Assembly (NCBI GenBank): GCA_013180625.2
Contig: SNVD02002439.1
Span: 62,001-126,000, forward strand
DNA length: 64,000 bases
Reading direction: 5' to 3'
From: Boswellia sacra
Taxonomy: Eukaryota > Streptophyta > Magnoliopsida > Sapindales > Burseraceae
The number at the start of each line of letters is the position of its first letter. Position 1 is the stretch's first letter. The notes under the pieces were generated by a model. That model made no database searches. It was not told where the DNA came from and saw only the letters and a program-made list of their open reading frames with translations. Below are positions 1 through 9,438 of this stretch, piece after piece. The translations under genes were made by a program, and so were the position numbers.

Positions 1-171
1 ACCTTCACTAGCACTTATTTCAGCTTGGGGATCACTATCATGCTTGAAAGGTTCGATGGTCTCACCAACCTCCCAAACGTCCACATCAACCGAGGGAACA
101 CCCGTACCCAATTCAGGGTCAATAGACTGCGGGAGATCCCGAGTCATCCCGTTAGGATCTGTTTCACCAAG
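1..171 (-). other. Open frame in the DNA interrupted by the gypsy element
   Basis: Read on the minus strand, this flank is open throughout. Joining it to the other flank (from about 9506 down to 9439) across one copy of the CCAAG target site keeps the frame open for roughly 80 codons, including the segment KTPNVAFLGETDPNG. This is seen in the sequence. Whether it is a real exon or remains of an older repeat is unknown; I do not recognise the protein. The frame runs off the window edge at position 1. Confidence 0.3.
167..171. repeat. Target site duplication CCAAG, left copy
   Basis: Five bases directly before the left LTR, identical to 9434-9438 directly after the right LTR. Five-base duplications are typical of gypsy integrases. 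The perfect match supports both LTR borders. Confidence 0.9.
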
Positions 172-1579
172 TGATGCGTTCAAAACTAGCAAGTATACTA
201 GTCGCATAAGTAATAAAGTGATAAGTAAGATATCGTTTCCACGAGGATTGATTCTAATTGAATTTGTTATTTCCAGCAACAATTAACTAAATGGGGGGTT
301 TTGTTGTTTGATTAACTAGATGAAAAACTGAATACGACGGTAATTAATGAATAACACAATCCAAACTTAATTGAAATGGGAATTAATCAATGATAGAAAT
401 CTGGTCAAGGGATCATTCTCCACCACAAGATATGGATTTGCGAATTAATTGTAGAATTATCATCCAATTACACCATTAAAATTATCAACCGTAGATAACA
501 ACAAGCTCTGTTATCCCAATCTTTCCTTACTTTGTTGTTAAATAAAACAAGCTCTTTATTTAATTTCTATCCATTAAACAACCTAGAACAAGCTCTCTGA
601 GTTTAATTCAATGGATGCATTATGATAAGAAAGATAGGTTGATCTAAGCAATAAAACACACAAGCTCGGATTATTTAACTTAGGTTATATTCTCCAATTG
701 TAATCTCTGATCACAATTTTGCTACTAATAATTAGAAATTCAAGACAATTACGGATCAAGATTTCTAATATAGCAATAGACAATATCCAGATTATATTCA
801 GTTGGCCACCCAAATACAATCAGCAAATAATCATAAGCATTAAACCTGGGAAAATACAAGCAACTTCAATTAGAGAATTGGATAATAACTTCTTGCACAA
901 TCAACTAACAAACACCATATCAAGGGCTTTGAAATCACCTCAACCAATTCAGATTTAGTTACACATATCCAGACACAAAACAAATGCAATACAATATGGA
1001 GACATTCCAAAAATGAAAGGGAAAGGGAAAACTTAGCAAATTTGATGAAAATCTTTTAAGATTGTAGTTCTTCCTCTTTCAAGCCTTCTTTCTCCTTCAA
1101 GAACTCCAAGGGATGAGAGAAATCCAGAAGATGCTGCCTCCTCCACGTTCCCCCTCTTCAAGTTATTCAAATAAAACCCTAAAATGTGTTTATATACTCT
1201 GCTACAGTAACCTGCTACAGTGTCCCGTATTATACATGCTACAGTGATTTGTGGAATTACATTTCTATACTTCTCACACTGTTTTGATTACAACTTTTGG
1301 TACACTGAATGGATTTATAAACCGTAAATTTCTCCAGAAAATAGACTTCGAGAGCTTTCCAACGGTATATAATATGTCATCGGGTTCATTGTATATCAAT
1401 ACAATTAAATCCGAGAAGATGGTTGACTAGCAGAGGTGAAAATGAAGGGTTTTACTCATTTTTGTGCAAGTTGCTCCAAAACTCCTCACATCAAACCCAC
1501 ACAAAAACATAAAAATACGAAGGATTAGCAAAGAAAGATAGATGAATGGTATGACATGATACAGAATAGACACCTACCA
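172..1579 (-). repeat. 3' LTR of the gypsy element
   Basis: Direct repeat of 8017-9433. It begins TGATGCGTTC and ends CACCTACCA on the plus strand, so it has the TG...CA ends expected of an LTR. It is the 3' LTR because the polypurine tract abuts its right end. It is 1408 bp against 1417 bp for its partner, and differs by scattered substitutions and small indels. Confidence 0.93.
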
Positions 1580-1592
1580 AATTCCTCCACAC
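1580..1592 (-). other. Polypurine tract
   Basis: The minus strand reads GTGTGGAGGAATT directly before the 3' LTR start TGGTAGG. This is the expected place and composition for the plus-strand DNA primer, and similar GTGGGGGAATT tracts are familiar from plant gypsy elements. Confidence 0.85.
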
Positions 1593-3585
1593 TTAAACTT
1601 TGCTAGTCCTCGAGCAACTACGACGATATGAAACAAAACTAAATCGAAACATATTCAAAGAAAAAAATTAAAACACACATGTTTTAGCTTGCAAATGGGC
1701 CTCAAAGATTGTACTTAATTATAACCCAAGGAAAACTTCAAAATAATGCACTTGATCAAGAATTTTATCCGAAAGATTAGTTTCGCTTCACTTCAATTCC
1801 TCAAGCGTGTGTGTGTAGAGCCATTCTCACCTGATCACTTGTAACCGATGAGTTTATGTATAAAAATGAATCATATTTAATAGTGAAAATGTGCGTATAA
1901 ATGAACTCCATAGGCTTGCTTTTCAAGTCACTCTCCACTAATGTGACAAGCACAACACTAAAGATCAAGTAGGGCTTTATTAAGCTTGTAACGTTTGGCT
2001 TGGGTGAAGGTATGATAAAGGATAATAATTTGCTCAAATCACCCACAAACACATAAATCATTCAAGACTATGTAGAGCTCAACCCTATAACACAACTTTA
2101 TTTCAATTCACCAAGTTACTCCCCCAAACTTATTTAGAACACTCAATCTTTTTTTTTGTAGAAAACAAAAGAAAACTACACCCCAACATTTGTTGTTTCA
2201 TTCTTTTAATAACCTTAAGTTATAGAGCTCTTATTCTTCTTCTTTTGTTTTTCTCTTTTTTTTCTTTTTTTTCTTTTTTTGTCTTTTTTTTCTTTTTTTT
2301 ATTACACTTCCCCTCCCCCACACTTGAAAATACTAAACAACACAATTGTCCCCATGTGTAAGTACATAGGTGGACAATAAGTACAGATTGGCTTTTTTCT
2401 TTTTTTCTTTTTTCTTCTTTTTTTTTTCTTTTTTACAAACATAATAAAACTCACTTGCATTGCTCATGGCATAATCCAACCTCCTCTAACTTCCCCAAAC
2501 CAGAACATAGCTCAAAATGTAATTGCGAATGATTTACATGCTCATAGGTAAGGGATAAACTGTTTGGAACAAATTCAATTGAGATTAGGAAATCTTTAGT
2601 GAGTTAACAAAGAAAAAGGTTTACAGAGGCTCAAAGGGGTAACTAGGGATCAATTTTAGTCAAGGTTGGCTCTTAAGGCTCAAACGGTCCAAAGATGGCC
2701 GAAATCATTTCCCCAATGTTGCACAGTCTAGATTTCGCCTTGAGTAACCACAAACAGTTTCTAGAATTCATCTCATTGAAATCTGAAGAACATTTATATT
2801 ACATAAACTTTCTCTAAGTGCACAAATAACTCAGTGATAATAGCCTCAGTGCTCAATGTGGTGGCAAGGAATCAAGCAATCCAAACCGGAATAAACATTT
2901 CAGCACACAATCCTGCACATTTATTGTTTTCAAGAGTTTATTCGTTTTCATCATTACTTATCATCCGCCCACAAATGCAAGACCAGAGTTACGTGGCATG
3001 TACACCTGAAGTCCAAGATTATATAATTTAACAATCCTAGACCATTAGCCGCAGACTTAGGTTTCCACCTATAACCTTTATTATGAAAAGAACAAAACAG
3101 AAATAAGACACTTCAAACACATGAATAACAACTACAGATTTATTTAGAGAGAATGCGTTTTCAAGGGTTAGAAGAACCCCATATCTGCCATTCCTCAAGT
3201 TTTTTCCACAAAAAAATTTTTTTTTTTGAATCGAAACTGATAAAGATAAAAACACATAACAACTCTAAATTACGCAAAACTAAACTACTCATAAAATAAC
3301 AAAGTTCAACAAGTCAGCAAACAAAAACAAGTTAGTTAGAATGGGTCTAAAAAGTTTAGAAGTTAGCCTCCTTATTCGGCCATTATGGATTGAAGAGATC
3401 CAGAATGCGTTTCAAGAGGAATTGAACTTTTTAAGCCACCACTCTAAAAACCATGATTAGAAAATATTACCTGGGGCGAAAGAAATACCCTGAAAAAAAA
3501 ACTCAAAAGAAATGACATGAAAAATCTCAAATAAACACACTAAAAAGAAAGTAAAACAAAAACAATGCAAACCAATAGATAAAGA
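1593..3585 (-). other. Non-coding 3' region of the gypsy element
   Basis: About 2 kb between the LOG pseudogene and the polypurine tract with no frame I can support. It includes the T-rich tract listed separately. The short frames present have no recognisable domain. It probably corresponds to the spacer between the end of pol and the 3' LTR of the parental element, perhaps with further captured sequence. Confidence 0.6.
2140..2450. repeat. Low-complexity T-rich (TTTTTTC) tracts
   Basis: Runs of T broken by C at about 2148-2160, 2240-2302 and 2394-2432 on the plus strand, so polypurine on the sense strand of the element. Such internal purine tracts could act as secondary plus-strand priming sites (inference). 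Confidence 0.75.
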
Positions 3586-4235
3586 TTACAGATGGAGCGT
3601 TAAATCCAATCTACGCCTTTTATTGCCTTCACCAAACCAATCTATCCGAGCTGTTGTTAAATCAGGCGAATAGATAAATTCTTGTAGTTTATCAATTAAC
3701 TCCCCTGCAGTTGAAGCTGTAACAAGGATTTGCCTCGCCAACGGTGAGATGAAGTTTTTTTCTACAGCTTGATCAAGAAAAGACAACAAACCATCAAAAA
3801 AATTATTGACATTCAACAAACCAATGGGTTTCCGATGGATGTTTAGCTGTGCCCAAGAGGTGATTTGAAATATCTCCTCTAATGTACCATAACCACCCGG
3901 CAAAGCTATAAATGCATCGGACTTAACAAACATATGTGCAATACGCTCATGCATACTAGAGACCTGTAACTCTTCCCCGATTGTGTTGCCTACGATATCT
4001 CGTACAGCTAATGGTTTAGGGATAATGCCGAGAACTTTACTCCCTCCTAGGGATGCAGCTGTCGACACACACCCCATTAACCCAAGACTCCCCCTCCATA
4101 AATCAAATTAATACCCCTCGCAGCCAATGTCCTACCAAGATCAAGAGCTGCTGTGGTAAACTCTCCATCTTTACCAAATTGCGATCCGCAAAATACGCAT
4201 ATATTGCGGAATCGCCGAATTGGTGTTTTCTCCAT
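3586..4235 (-). pseudogene. LOG-like: LOG cytokinin-activating enzyme copy, intronless, frameshifted
   Basis: LOG enzymes (cytokinin riboside 5'-monophosphate phosphoribohydrolase) release active free-base cytokinin from its nucleotide in the cytosol. The minus frame starts at 4235 (MEKTPIRRFRNICVFCGSQ) and reaches the YGGG nucleotide-site motif. There one G is missing from a G run near 4091-4095, and the frame hits TAA. The other frame resumes with SLGLMGCVSTAAS and is open to 3586. The second part keeps the active-site signature PGGYGTLEE, the MHER segment with the family's conserved arginine, and the tail KRRRLDLTLHL. Total length, about 216 codons if the missing base is counted, is normal for the family. 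Plant LOG genes usually have several introns; this copy has none, so a reverse-transcribed origin is likely. It lies in the sense direction of the host element. Confidence 0.88.
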
Positions 4236-4379
4236 TTCTACGAGTGCTCTAATCTTGTGTAAGACACGTTAGATATTATGCTTTTCAATTGCAAGACAGG
4301 TTATGGAATGACATATGAAAATATGCAGAATGTATATATACACACATAAAACTCTCAAATTTTGACACATGGGGACATA

Positions 4380-4619
4380 CTTTCGGTGGGGGCTGCTCGA
4401 TGCAGATTTATTGCCCCAAGATTTGAAAAAATGAGATATGCTTTCGGCGGGGTTTGACAAAACCTACACACTTGTCTCCCACGTGAAGCATGGAAAATGA
4501 ACCTATACTTTCGGCGGGGTTTGACAAAACCGCTACACTTGTCTCCCACGTGAAGCATGAAAAGTAGAGATATACTTTCGGTGGAGGTTGATAAAACCTC
4601 CACACTTGTCTCCCACGTG
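4380..4619 (-). repeat. 67-bp tandem repeats, each with a G-box, upstream of LOG
   Basis: Three repeats begin with CTTTCGG at 4441, 4508 and 4575 (spacing 67 and 67), with a diverged partial unit at 4380. Each full unit contains CTTGTCTCCCACGTG, so perfect CACGTG palindromes sit at 4480-4485, 4547-4552 and 4614-4619, exactly 67 bp apart. They lie about 145-385 bp upstream of the LOG start on its own strand, the position of a promoter. CACGTG is the core site of plant bZIP and bHLH factors. Promoter or enhancer activity is inference. Confidence 0.8.
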
Positions 4620-4844
4620 TGCTTATGTCATGGGGTAGTCATATGGTTTGTCAAAAAGAAAACTTGAAATTAAAACAAACAAAATCAACAAACAACAACC
4701 ACACAAAAACAACATTGATAATCAGATCAAACGAAACAAGAAAAAAAATTCGACAATAACAACACACATTCAAATATACAAGTAGTTGTGATTGTGGCTC
4801 ACATCTTCCTCTGGTTTTACGTCCAGTAACGGCTGAAACGCCTT

Positions 4845-5399
4845 CTATGAGTCGGGGATTTGCTTCCCATCCAGTTTTATTATAAACTGGCAAACAGGGT
4901 CGTTTTTAGTCAGATTCCCTAGACTATAACACTGCAATTCATCACGAAATTGTGTCCATAGATTAAGCAATTCACGCTGAACAAGTCCACAAGAATGTGA
5001 CTCGAGAGTTAATAAAACATTATCCAGCGACTCATTACTCAAACCAATCTTAATAAATGAAAGTTTATCTTCTCTATTCCTGGACGCAAAACCTAATGAA
5101 CGACAAGTCTGGTTACAATTCCATCTAGCACATTTATAACATATTTGTAACCTTTTCGCTCTTCGCCTCTTGGCGTAGTAGCTCTTTCCTAGACCAGGTA
5201 TGTATTTTGCGAGATTAATGTCCGGCTCACCGGACAATCTCACCTTGGCTTCGATAAGCCATCGGATATCAGCAGGCACATTTAGGAGCATCAATGCCCA
5301 AAGTTTAGTCATCCGTACTTTATAAATTTTAAACACAGCATTTTGAGGAAGTGAAGGGAAATATTTACGAAGGTTTGACAGAAAGATATCGTCATCCAT
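4845..5399 (-). CDS. Unrecognised 184-aa protein with Cys cluster, retrotransposon cargo
   Basis: A single uninterrupted frame, intact while gag-pro and LOG in the same element are broken. It begins MDDDIFLSNLRKYFP. The middle is basic (YYAKRRRAKR) and is followed by CYKCARWNCNQTC, a C-x2-C-x4-C-x3-C cluster that could bind zinc. The C-terminal half has hydrophobic, leucine-rich segments likely to form helices. There is no signal peptide or membrane segment. I cannot assign a family. It is not gag, protease, RT, RNaseH or integrase by any motif. It sits between the truncated pol and the G-box repeats in the sense direction, so it could be expressed from the 5' LTR transcript. It may be a captured host gene, an additional ORF of the element lineage, or an envelope-position ORF. 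Confidence 0.6.
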   Translation of the reverse strand: MDDDIFLSNLRKYFPSLPQNAVFKIYKVRMTKLWALMLLNVPADIRWLIEAKVRLSGEPDINLAKYIPGLGKSYYAKRRRAKRLQICYKCARWNCNQTCRSLGFASRNREDKLSFIKIGLSNESLDNVLLTLESHSCGLVQRELLNLWTQFRDELQCYSLGNLTKNDPVCQFIIKLDGKQIPDS

Positions 5400-5845
5400 T
5401 GGAGAAGAGAAAAGGAGAGATATTACCGATAATACGATTGAGTTTGTTCTTCTCCCAGATATGCACGTTTCAAACCTTCGAGCAATGGTTTCAGCTCTCC
5501 TATGGATGTTTCCTCAAGCTGTTGCACAAATGAATTCGAAGTACGAAATAATCAAATTAAACAAAAGGAAGGAAAAGAAAAGAGCAGAAACGAAACTAAA
5601 GACACATAAAAGAGATAACAACACAATAACAAACAAAAGAAAAAAAAACAAGTAAAAACAAATAAAAACAAATAAGACAGATGTCAAAGAGAGATAAAAC
5701 CTGATCAATTTGATGGCCTACAAAAGGAATCTTCTCGAGACACAAAAATCGATCATTATTACCTCATTTTATTTTTCTTTTCTTCTTTTTTTTTATTTTT
5801 CAAAAACATTGGGTTGCCTCCCAATAAGCGCTTGTTTTAACGTCC
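5400..5845 (-). other. Spacer with deletion junction and post-integrase remnant
   Basis: At about 5814-5860 the minus strand reads AACGTCGGGCTGAGGACGTT and then TTGGGAGGCAACCCAA. From memory this resembles the conserved stretch found downstream of integrase in many plant gypsy elements. Here it follows the first RT codons almost directly, marking the breakpoint that removed RT, RNaseH and integrase. The rest, 5400-5800, is simple A-rich DNA on the plus strand without a gene. Confidence 0.6.
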
Positions 5846-6115
5846 TCAGCCCGACGTTGGTTCCATCATGGGAGGATCCAATCTCCGCTGTGCTTCTCTA
5901 GTGGGCTTGGATCCTTCTTCCAATAAGAAATGGTGTATGCATATGGCTGGGCCTTGGATGTTAGCAATCGTCCAAGTAATAGCTATTTTGTGATCTCTAA
6001 GTACTCGGATGAGTTTCTCTTCTTGTAGTGGTGCAAGGCCCATTTCCATTGTAACTAGCAAAGTATCATTCTCACCCAAGAATCTATGATTCAAATGATC
6101 TGGAAGTGACTTAAG
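5846..6115 (-). pseudogene. Truncated start of gypsy reverse transcriptase
   Basis: The frame contains LKSLPDHLNHRFLGEND, then EEKLIRVLRDHKIAITWTI and REAQRRLDPPMM, the segment that precedes and opens the RT domain of Athila-like pol. It then ends in EPTSG and a stop. None of the RT catalytic motifs (such as the YxDD box) is present. It is in the same frame as the upstream protease, separated by one TAG (6116-6118). Confidence 0.85.
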
Positions 6116-7375
6116 CTACAAGGTATTGGCTTTCATCATAGAAGGAAGAAGTTTCTCATTAGATAAAGACAATTCAATATACGAAACATCATACCTGTTT
6201 ATAGTTATGGCTATAGTCTTATCTAAGCTTGCCACAACTTCTTTCAATTCTTTAGACACTTGTATCAAAATTCTTGATTCCTTAGAATTTTCTATCCCTA
6301 TGTGCTCACTAATAGCTACATCCAATCCATCCTTGCGAGTTAACTCAAAACATTGTTGTGCCAAAGAATCAATAACACCAACTGCAAAAATAGAATGCAA
6401 GTCACTAGGATACCTCATTACCTCAAAAATATTGAAACGGATAACCTTACCGTCAAACTCTATGGTGAGAGTGTCATCATGAACATCAATCTTGATTCTA
6501 GCAGTTTTCGAGAATGGTCTCCCTAAAAGAATCGGTGTTGGATTAGGAGATGTCTCATCCTTTATTTTAAGGACATAAGAGTCTGCAGGGAAAACCAATT
6601 GATTCACCTGCACAAGCACATCTTCCACAACTCTTTGGTGATATGCATTAAAATGATCAGCAAACTGAATGGTAATACCAGTTTTCGCAAAAGGTCCAAG
6701 ATTTAAAGAAGCATAAATAGAATATGGCATGACATTAATAGATGCTCATAAATCTAACATAGCTCTTTCAAACTTTGTTTTACCAATGGTGCATGGAATG
6801 GTGACCGTACCTGGATCTTTGCATTTCGGAGGAATTTTTCTTTGTAGAATAGCTGAAACATTTTCCCCCACACTTACTTTCTCATTTCCTTTTAACTTTC
6901 TCTTGCTGGTGCATAACTCCTTAAGACATTTTGTACAACAAGGTACTTGCTCGATAGCATCCAGAAGTGGTATATTTACCTCAATCTTACGAAAAGTCTC
7001 CAGGATTTCATGTTCTTGTTCCTTCTTCTTTGATTTTGCAAATCTGCTAGGAAAAGGTGGAGGAGTAACATAAGAAGGAATAGGAGTCTTAAGATTTACC
7101 TTAGAAGATGATCTCTTGTTCAAGGTGGAAGTGGTGTCATCTCCTTCATCAGTTTGTGATTTCTTTGCCAGGTTTTGGATACTTGCCCCAGTTTCCATTT
7201 GCTCTCCACTTCGAATTTGCTCTCCACTTCGCAAAGTTATCGCACAAGCATTCTCTCTTGGAGTGATCACCGGTTGAGAAGATAATTTTTCTGAGCATTG
7301 GCCCTCGAATTTGCTCATGCTAGTAGCCAATTGTCCCATTTGATTTGCGAGGTTTTGGATACTTGCCCCAATTTC
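6116..7375 (-). pseudogene. Gypsy protease region with in-frame stops
   Basis: Continues the gag frame after a TAG (7376-7378). It contains the linker ENACAITLRSGEQ and the conserved CKDPGTVTIPCTIG approach to the aspartic protease. The active-site loop, normally DLGAS in this lineage, reads DL-stop-AS because a TGA (6746-6748) replaces the glycine codon. The frame resumes with INVMPYSIYASLNLGP and continues to a TAG at 6116-6118. The protease should cut the polyprotein into mature parts; a stop in its catalytic motif means this copy cannot. Confidence 0.88.
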
Positions 7376-7903
7376 CTACTGGAATTGCATTGTGTTAGTG
7401 GCAAGTGCATTAACAATATCCTGGAGAGACATACCTGAGTTTTGTGAAGCTGGTTGTGGTGCTAGATGTGGCATTGGTGGTGGTTGCATTTGAAATGGTT
7501 GCTGCACTTTAGGTTGATTGAAACCTTGTGGCCGATTTGGTATGGCATTTGGGATGATTGGTTGATGATTCCCGTAACTAAAATTGGGGTGATCTATCCA
7601 TCCGGCATTGTAAGTATTAGAGAAGGGATCATACCATTGCCTTGATTGTCCTGAAAATCCACCTATGGCATTGGCTTGTTCCATATCTTCTTCTTGTAAA
7701 GTTGGATACATGTCCATTGGATGCTCAATGGTAGAATATACCGCACATGCATAAGGTTTCTGCATATGTCCTACAGCTATGTTTTCCACAAGAGAGGTTA
7801 GCTCAGAAAGTTGTTGTTCAATGTTCGGAGTGCTTACCTCATTTACTCTCCATGGTAGTTGGGGCTCAAATCCGATGCCGAATTGTTGGAAGTTTACTGC
7901 CAT
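7376..7903 (-). pseudogene. Partial gag of the gypsy element
   Basis: The start is chosen at MAVNFQQFG (7903). It contains EQQLSELTSLV and then HPMDMYPTLQEE and NYGNH-like segments (NFSYGNHQP) typical of the C-terminal half of plant gypsy gag, followed by a Pro/Gln-rich tail (QMQPPPMPHLAPQP). The usual large N-terminal retrotransposon gag domain is missing. The CCHC-like knuckle, normally C-x2-C-x4-H-x4-C, reads CAVYSTIEHPMDMY, with the second and fourth cysteines replaced by tyrosine. It ends at TAG 7376-7378 where related frames continue. Confidence 0.85.
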
Positions 7904-7992
7904 GTCGCCTAAATACAAACAATCAGGAAAGAAAAACAAAAAAAACACAAATCAACAATGAAAATAAAATAACAAATCGATTAGAAAATCAA

Positions 7993-8010
7993 TCCCCGGC
8001 AACGGCGCCA
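7993..8010 (-). other. Primer binding site, tRNA-Asp
   Basis: The plus strand reads TCCCCGGCAACGGCGCCA, the 3' end of plant tRNA-Asp including CCA. The minus (sense) strand is therefore complementary to that tRNA. It lies six bases from the 5' LTR. This fixes the orientation of the element. tRNA-Asp priming is common in Athila-like gypsy elements (family knowledge). Confidence 0.9.
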
Positions 8011-8016
8011 AAAACT

Positions 8017-9433
8017 TGATGCGTTCGAAACTAGCAAGTATACTAGTCGCACAAGTAATAACGTGATAAGTAAGATATCGTTCCCACGAGGATTGATTCT
8101 AATTGAATTTGTTATTTCCAGCAACAATTAACTAAATTGGGGGTTTTGTTGGTTGATTAACTAGATGAAAAACTGAATACAACGGTAATTAATGAATAAC
8201 ACAATGCAAACTTAATTGAAATGGGAATAAATCAATGATAGAAATCTGGTTAAGGGATCATTCTCTACCACAAGATATGGATTTGCGAATTAATTATAGA
8301 ATTATCATCCAATTACACCATTGAAATTATCAACCGTAGATAACAATAAGCTCTGTTATCCCAATCTTTCCTTAATTTGTTGTTAAACAAAACAGGCTCT
8401 TTATTTAATCTCTATCCATTAAACAACCTAGAACAAGCTCTCTAAATTTAATTCAATGGATGCATTACAATAAGAAAGATAGGTTTATCTAAGCAATAAA
8501 CACACAAGCTCGGATTATTTAACTTAGGTTGTATTCTCCAATTACAATCTCTGATCACAATTTTGCTACTAATGATTAGAAATTCAAGACAATTACGGAG
8601 CAAGATTTCTAGTCTAGCAATAGACAATATCCAGATTATATTCAGTTGGCCACCTAAATACAATCCAGTAAGCAATCATAAGCATTAAACATGGGAAAAT
8701 ACAAGCAACTGCAATTAGAGAATTGGATAACAATTCCTTGCACAATCAATTCATAAAAACCATATCAAGGGCTTTGAAATCACCCTCAACCAATTCAGAT
8801 TTAGTTACACATATTCAGACACAACACAAATACAATACAATATGGAGACATTCCAAAAAATGAAAGGGAAAGGGAAAACTTAGCAAATTTGATGAAAATC
8901 TTTTAAGATTGTAGTTCTTCCTCTTTCCAAGCCTTCTTTCTCCTTCAAGAACTCCAGGAGATGAGAAATCCAGAGCTGCTGCCTCCCAGTCCTTTCCCCC
9001 TCTTCAACTTATGAAAATAAAACCCTAAAATGTGTTTAAATACTCTGCTACAGTAACGTGCTACAGTGTCCCGTATTATACATGCTACAGTGATGTGTGG
9101 AATTACATTTCTACACTTCTCACACTGTTTTGATTTCAACTTTTGGTACACTGAATGGATTTATAAACCGTAAATTTCTCCAGAAAATAGACTTCGAGAG
9201 CTTTCCAACGGTATATAAATTGTCATCGGGTTCATTGTATATCAATACAATTAAATCCGAGAAGATCACTGACTAGCAGAGGTGAAAATGAAGGGTTTAC
9301 TCCATTTTTGTGCAAGTTGCTCCAAAACTCCTACAAACATCAAAACCACACAAAAACATAAAAATACCAAGGATTATAGCAAAGAAATATAGATGAATTG
9401 ATATGAAAATGATACATAAATAGACACCTATCA
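8017..9433 (-). repeat. 5' LTR of the gypsy element
   Basis: Direct repeat of 172-1579, beginning TGATGCGTTCG and ending CACCTATCA on the plus strand. It is the 5' LTR of a minus-strand element because the tRNA primer site lies immediately to its left. It should contain the promoter of the element, reading leftward. Confidence 0.93.
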
Positions 9434-9438
9434 CCAAG
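9434..9438. repeat. Target site duplication CCAAG, right copy
   Basis: Five bases directly after the right LTR, identical to 167-171. Confidence 0.9.

Larger units (their letters stand above)
172..9433 (-). mobile_element. Non-autonomous Ty3/gypsy-type LTR retrotransposon carrying LOG and a second cargo ORF
   Basis: The element has matching long LTRs (172-1579 and 8017-9433), both TG...CA on the plus strand. It is flanked by a perfect 5-bp duplication CCAAG (167-171 and 9434-9438). In minus orientation the order is 5' LTR, tRNA-Asp primer site, partial gag, protease, start of RT, spacer, 184-codon ORF, G-box repeats, LOG pseudogene, pyrimidine-rich tract (plus strand), polypurine tract, 3' LTR. 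Most of RT, all of RNaseH and all of integrase are absent, so it must borrow them in trans. The protease frame has the Athila-like MLDL(G)ASINVMP signature. By eye there are about nine substitutions in the first 225 LTR bases (about 4%), which implies a fairly recent insertion. It resembles the class of GAG-bearing non-autonomous elements (TR-GAG) but with captured cargo. Confidence 0.93.

Noticed and set aside
3037..3255. Minus-strand frame of 72 codons near the LOG copy
   Set aside because: No domain, low complexity, and no relation to the captured ORFs; likely chance.
7993..8010. Possible tRNA-Asp gene
   Set aside because: Only the last 18 bases of tRNA-Asp match, at the exact spot for a retrotransposon primer site; there is no cloverleaf.
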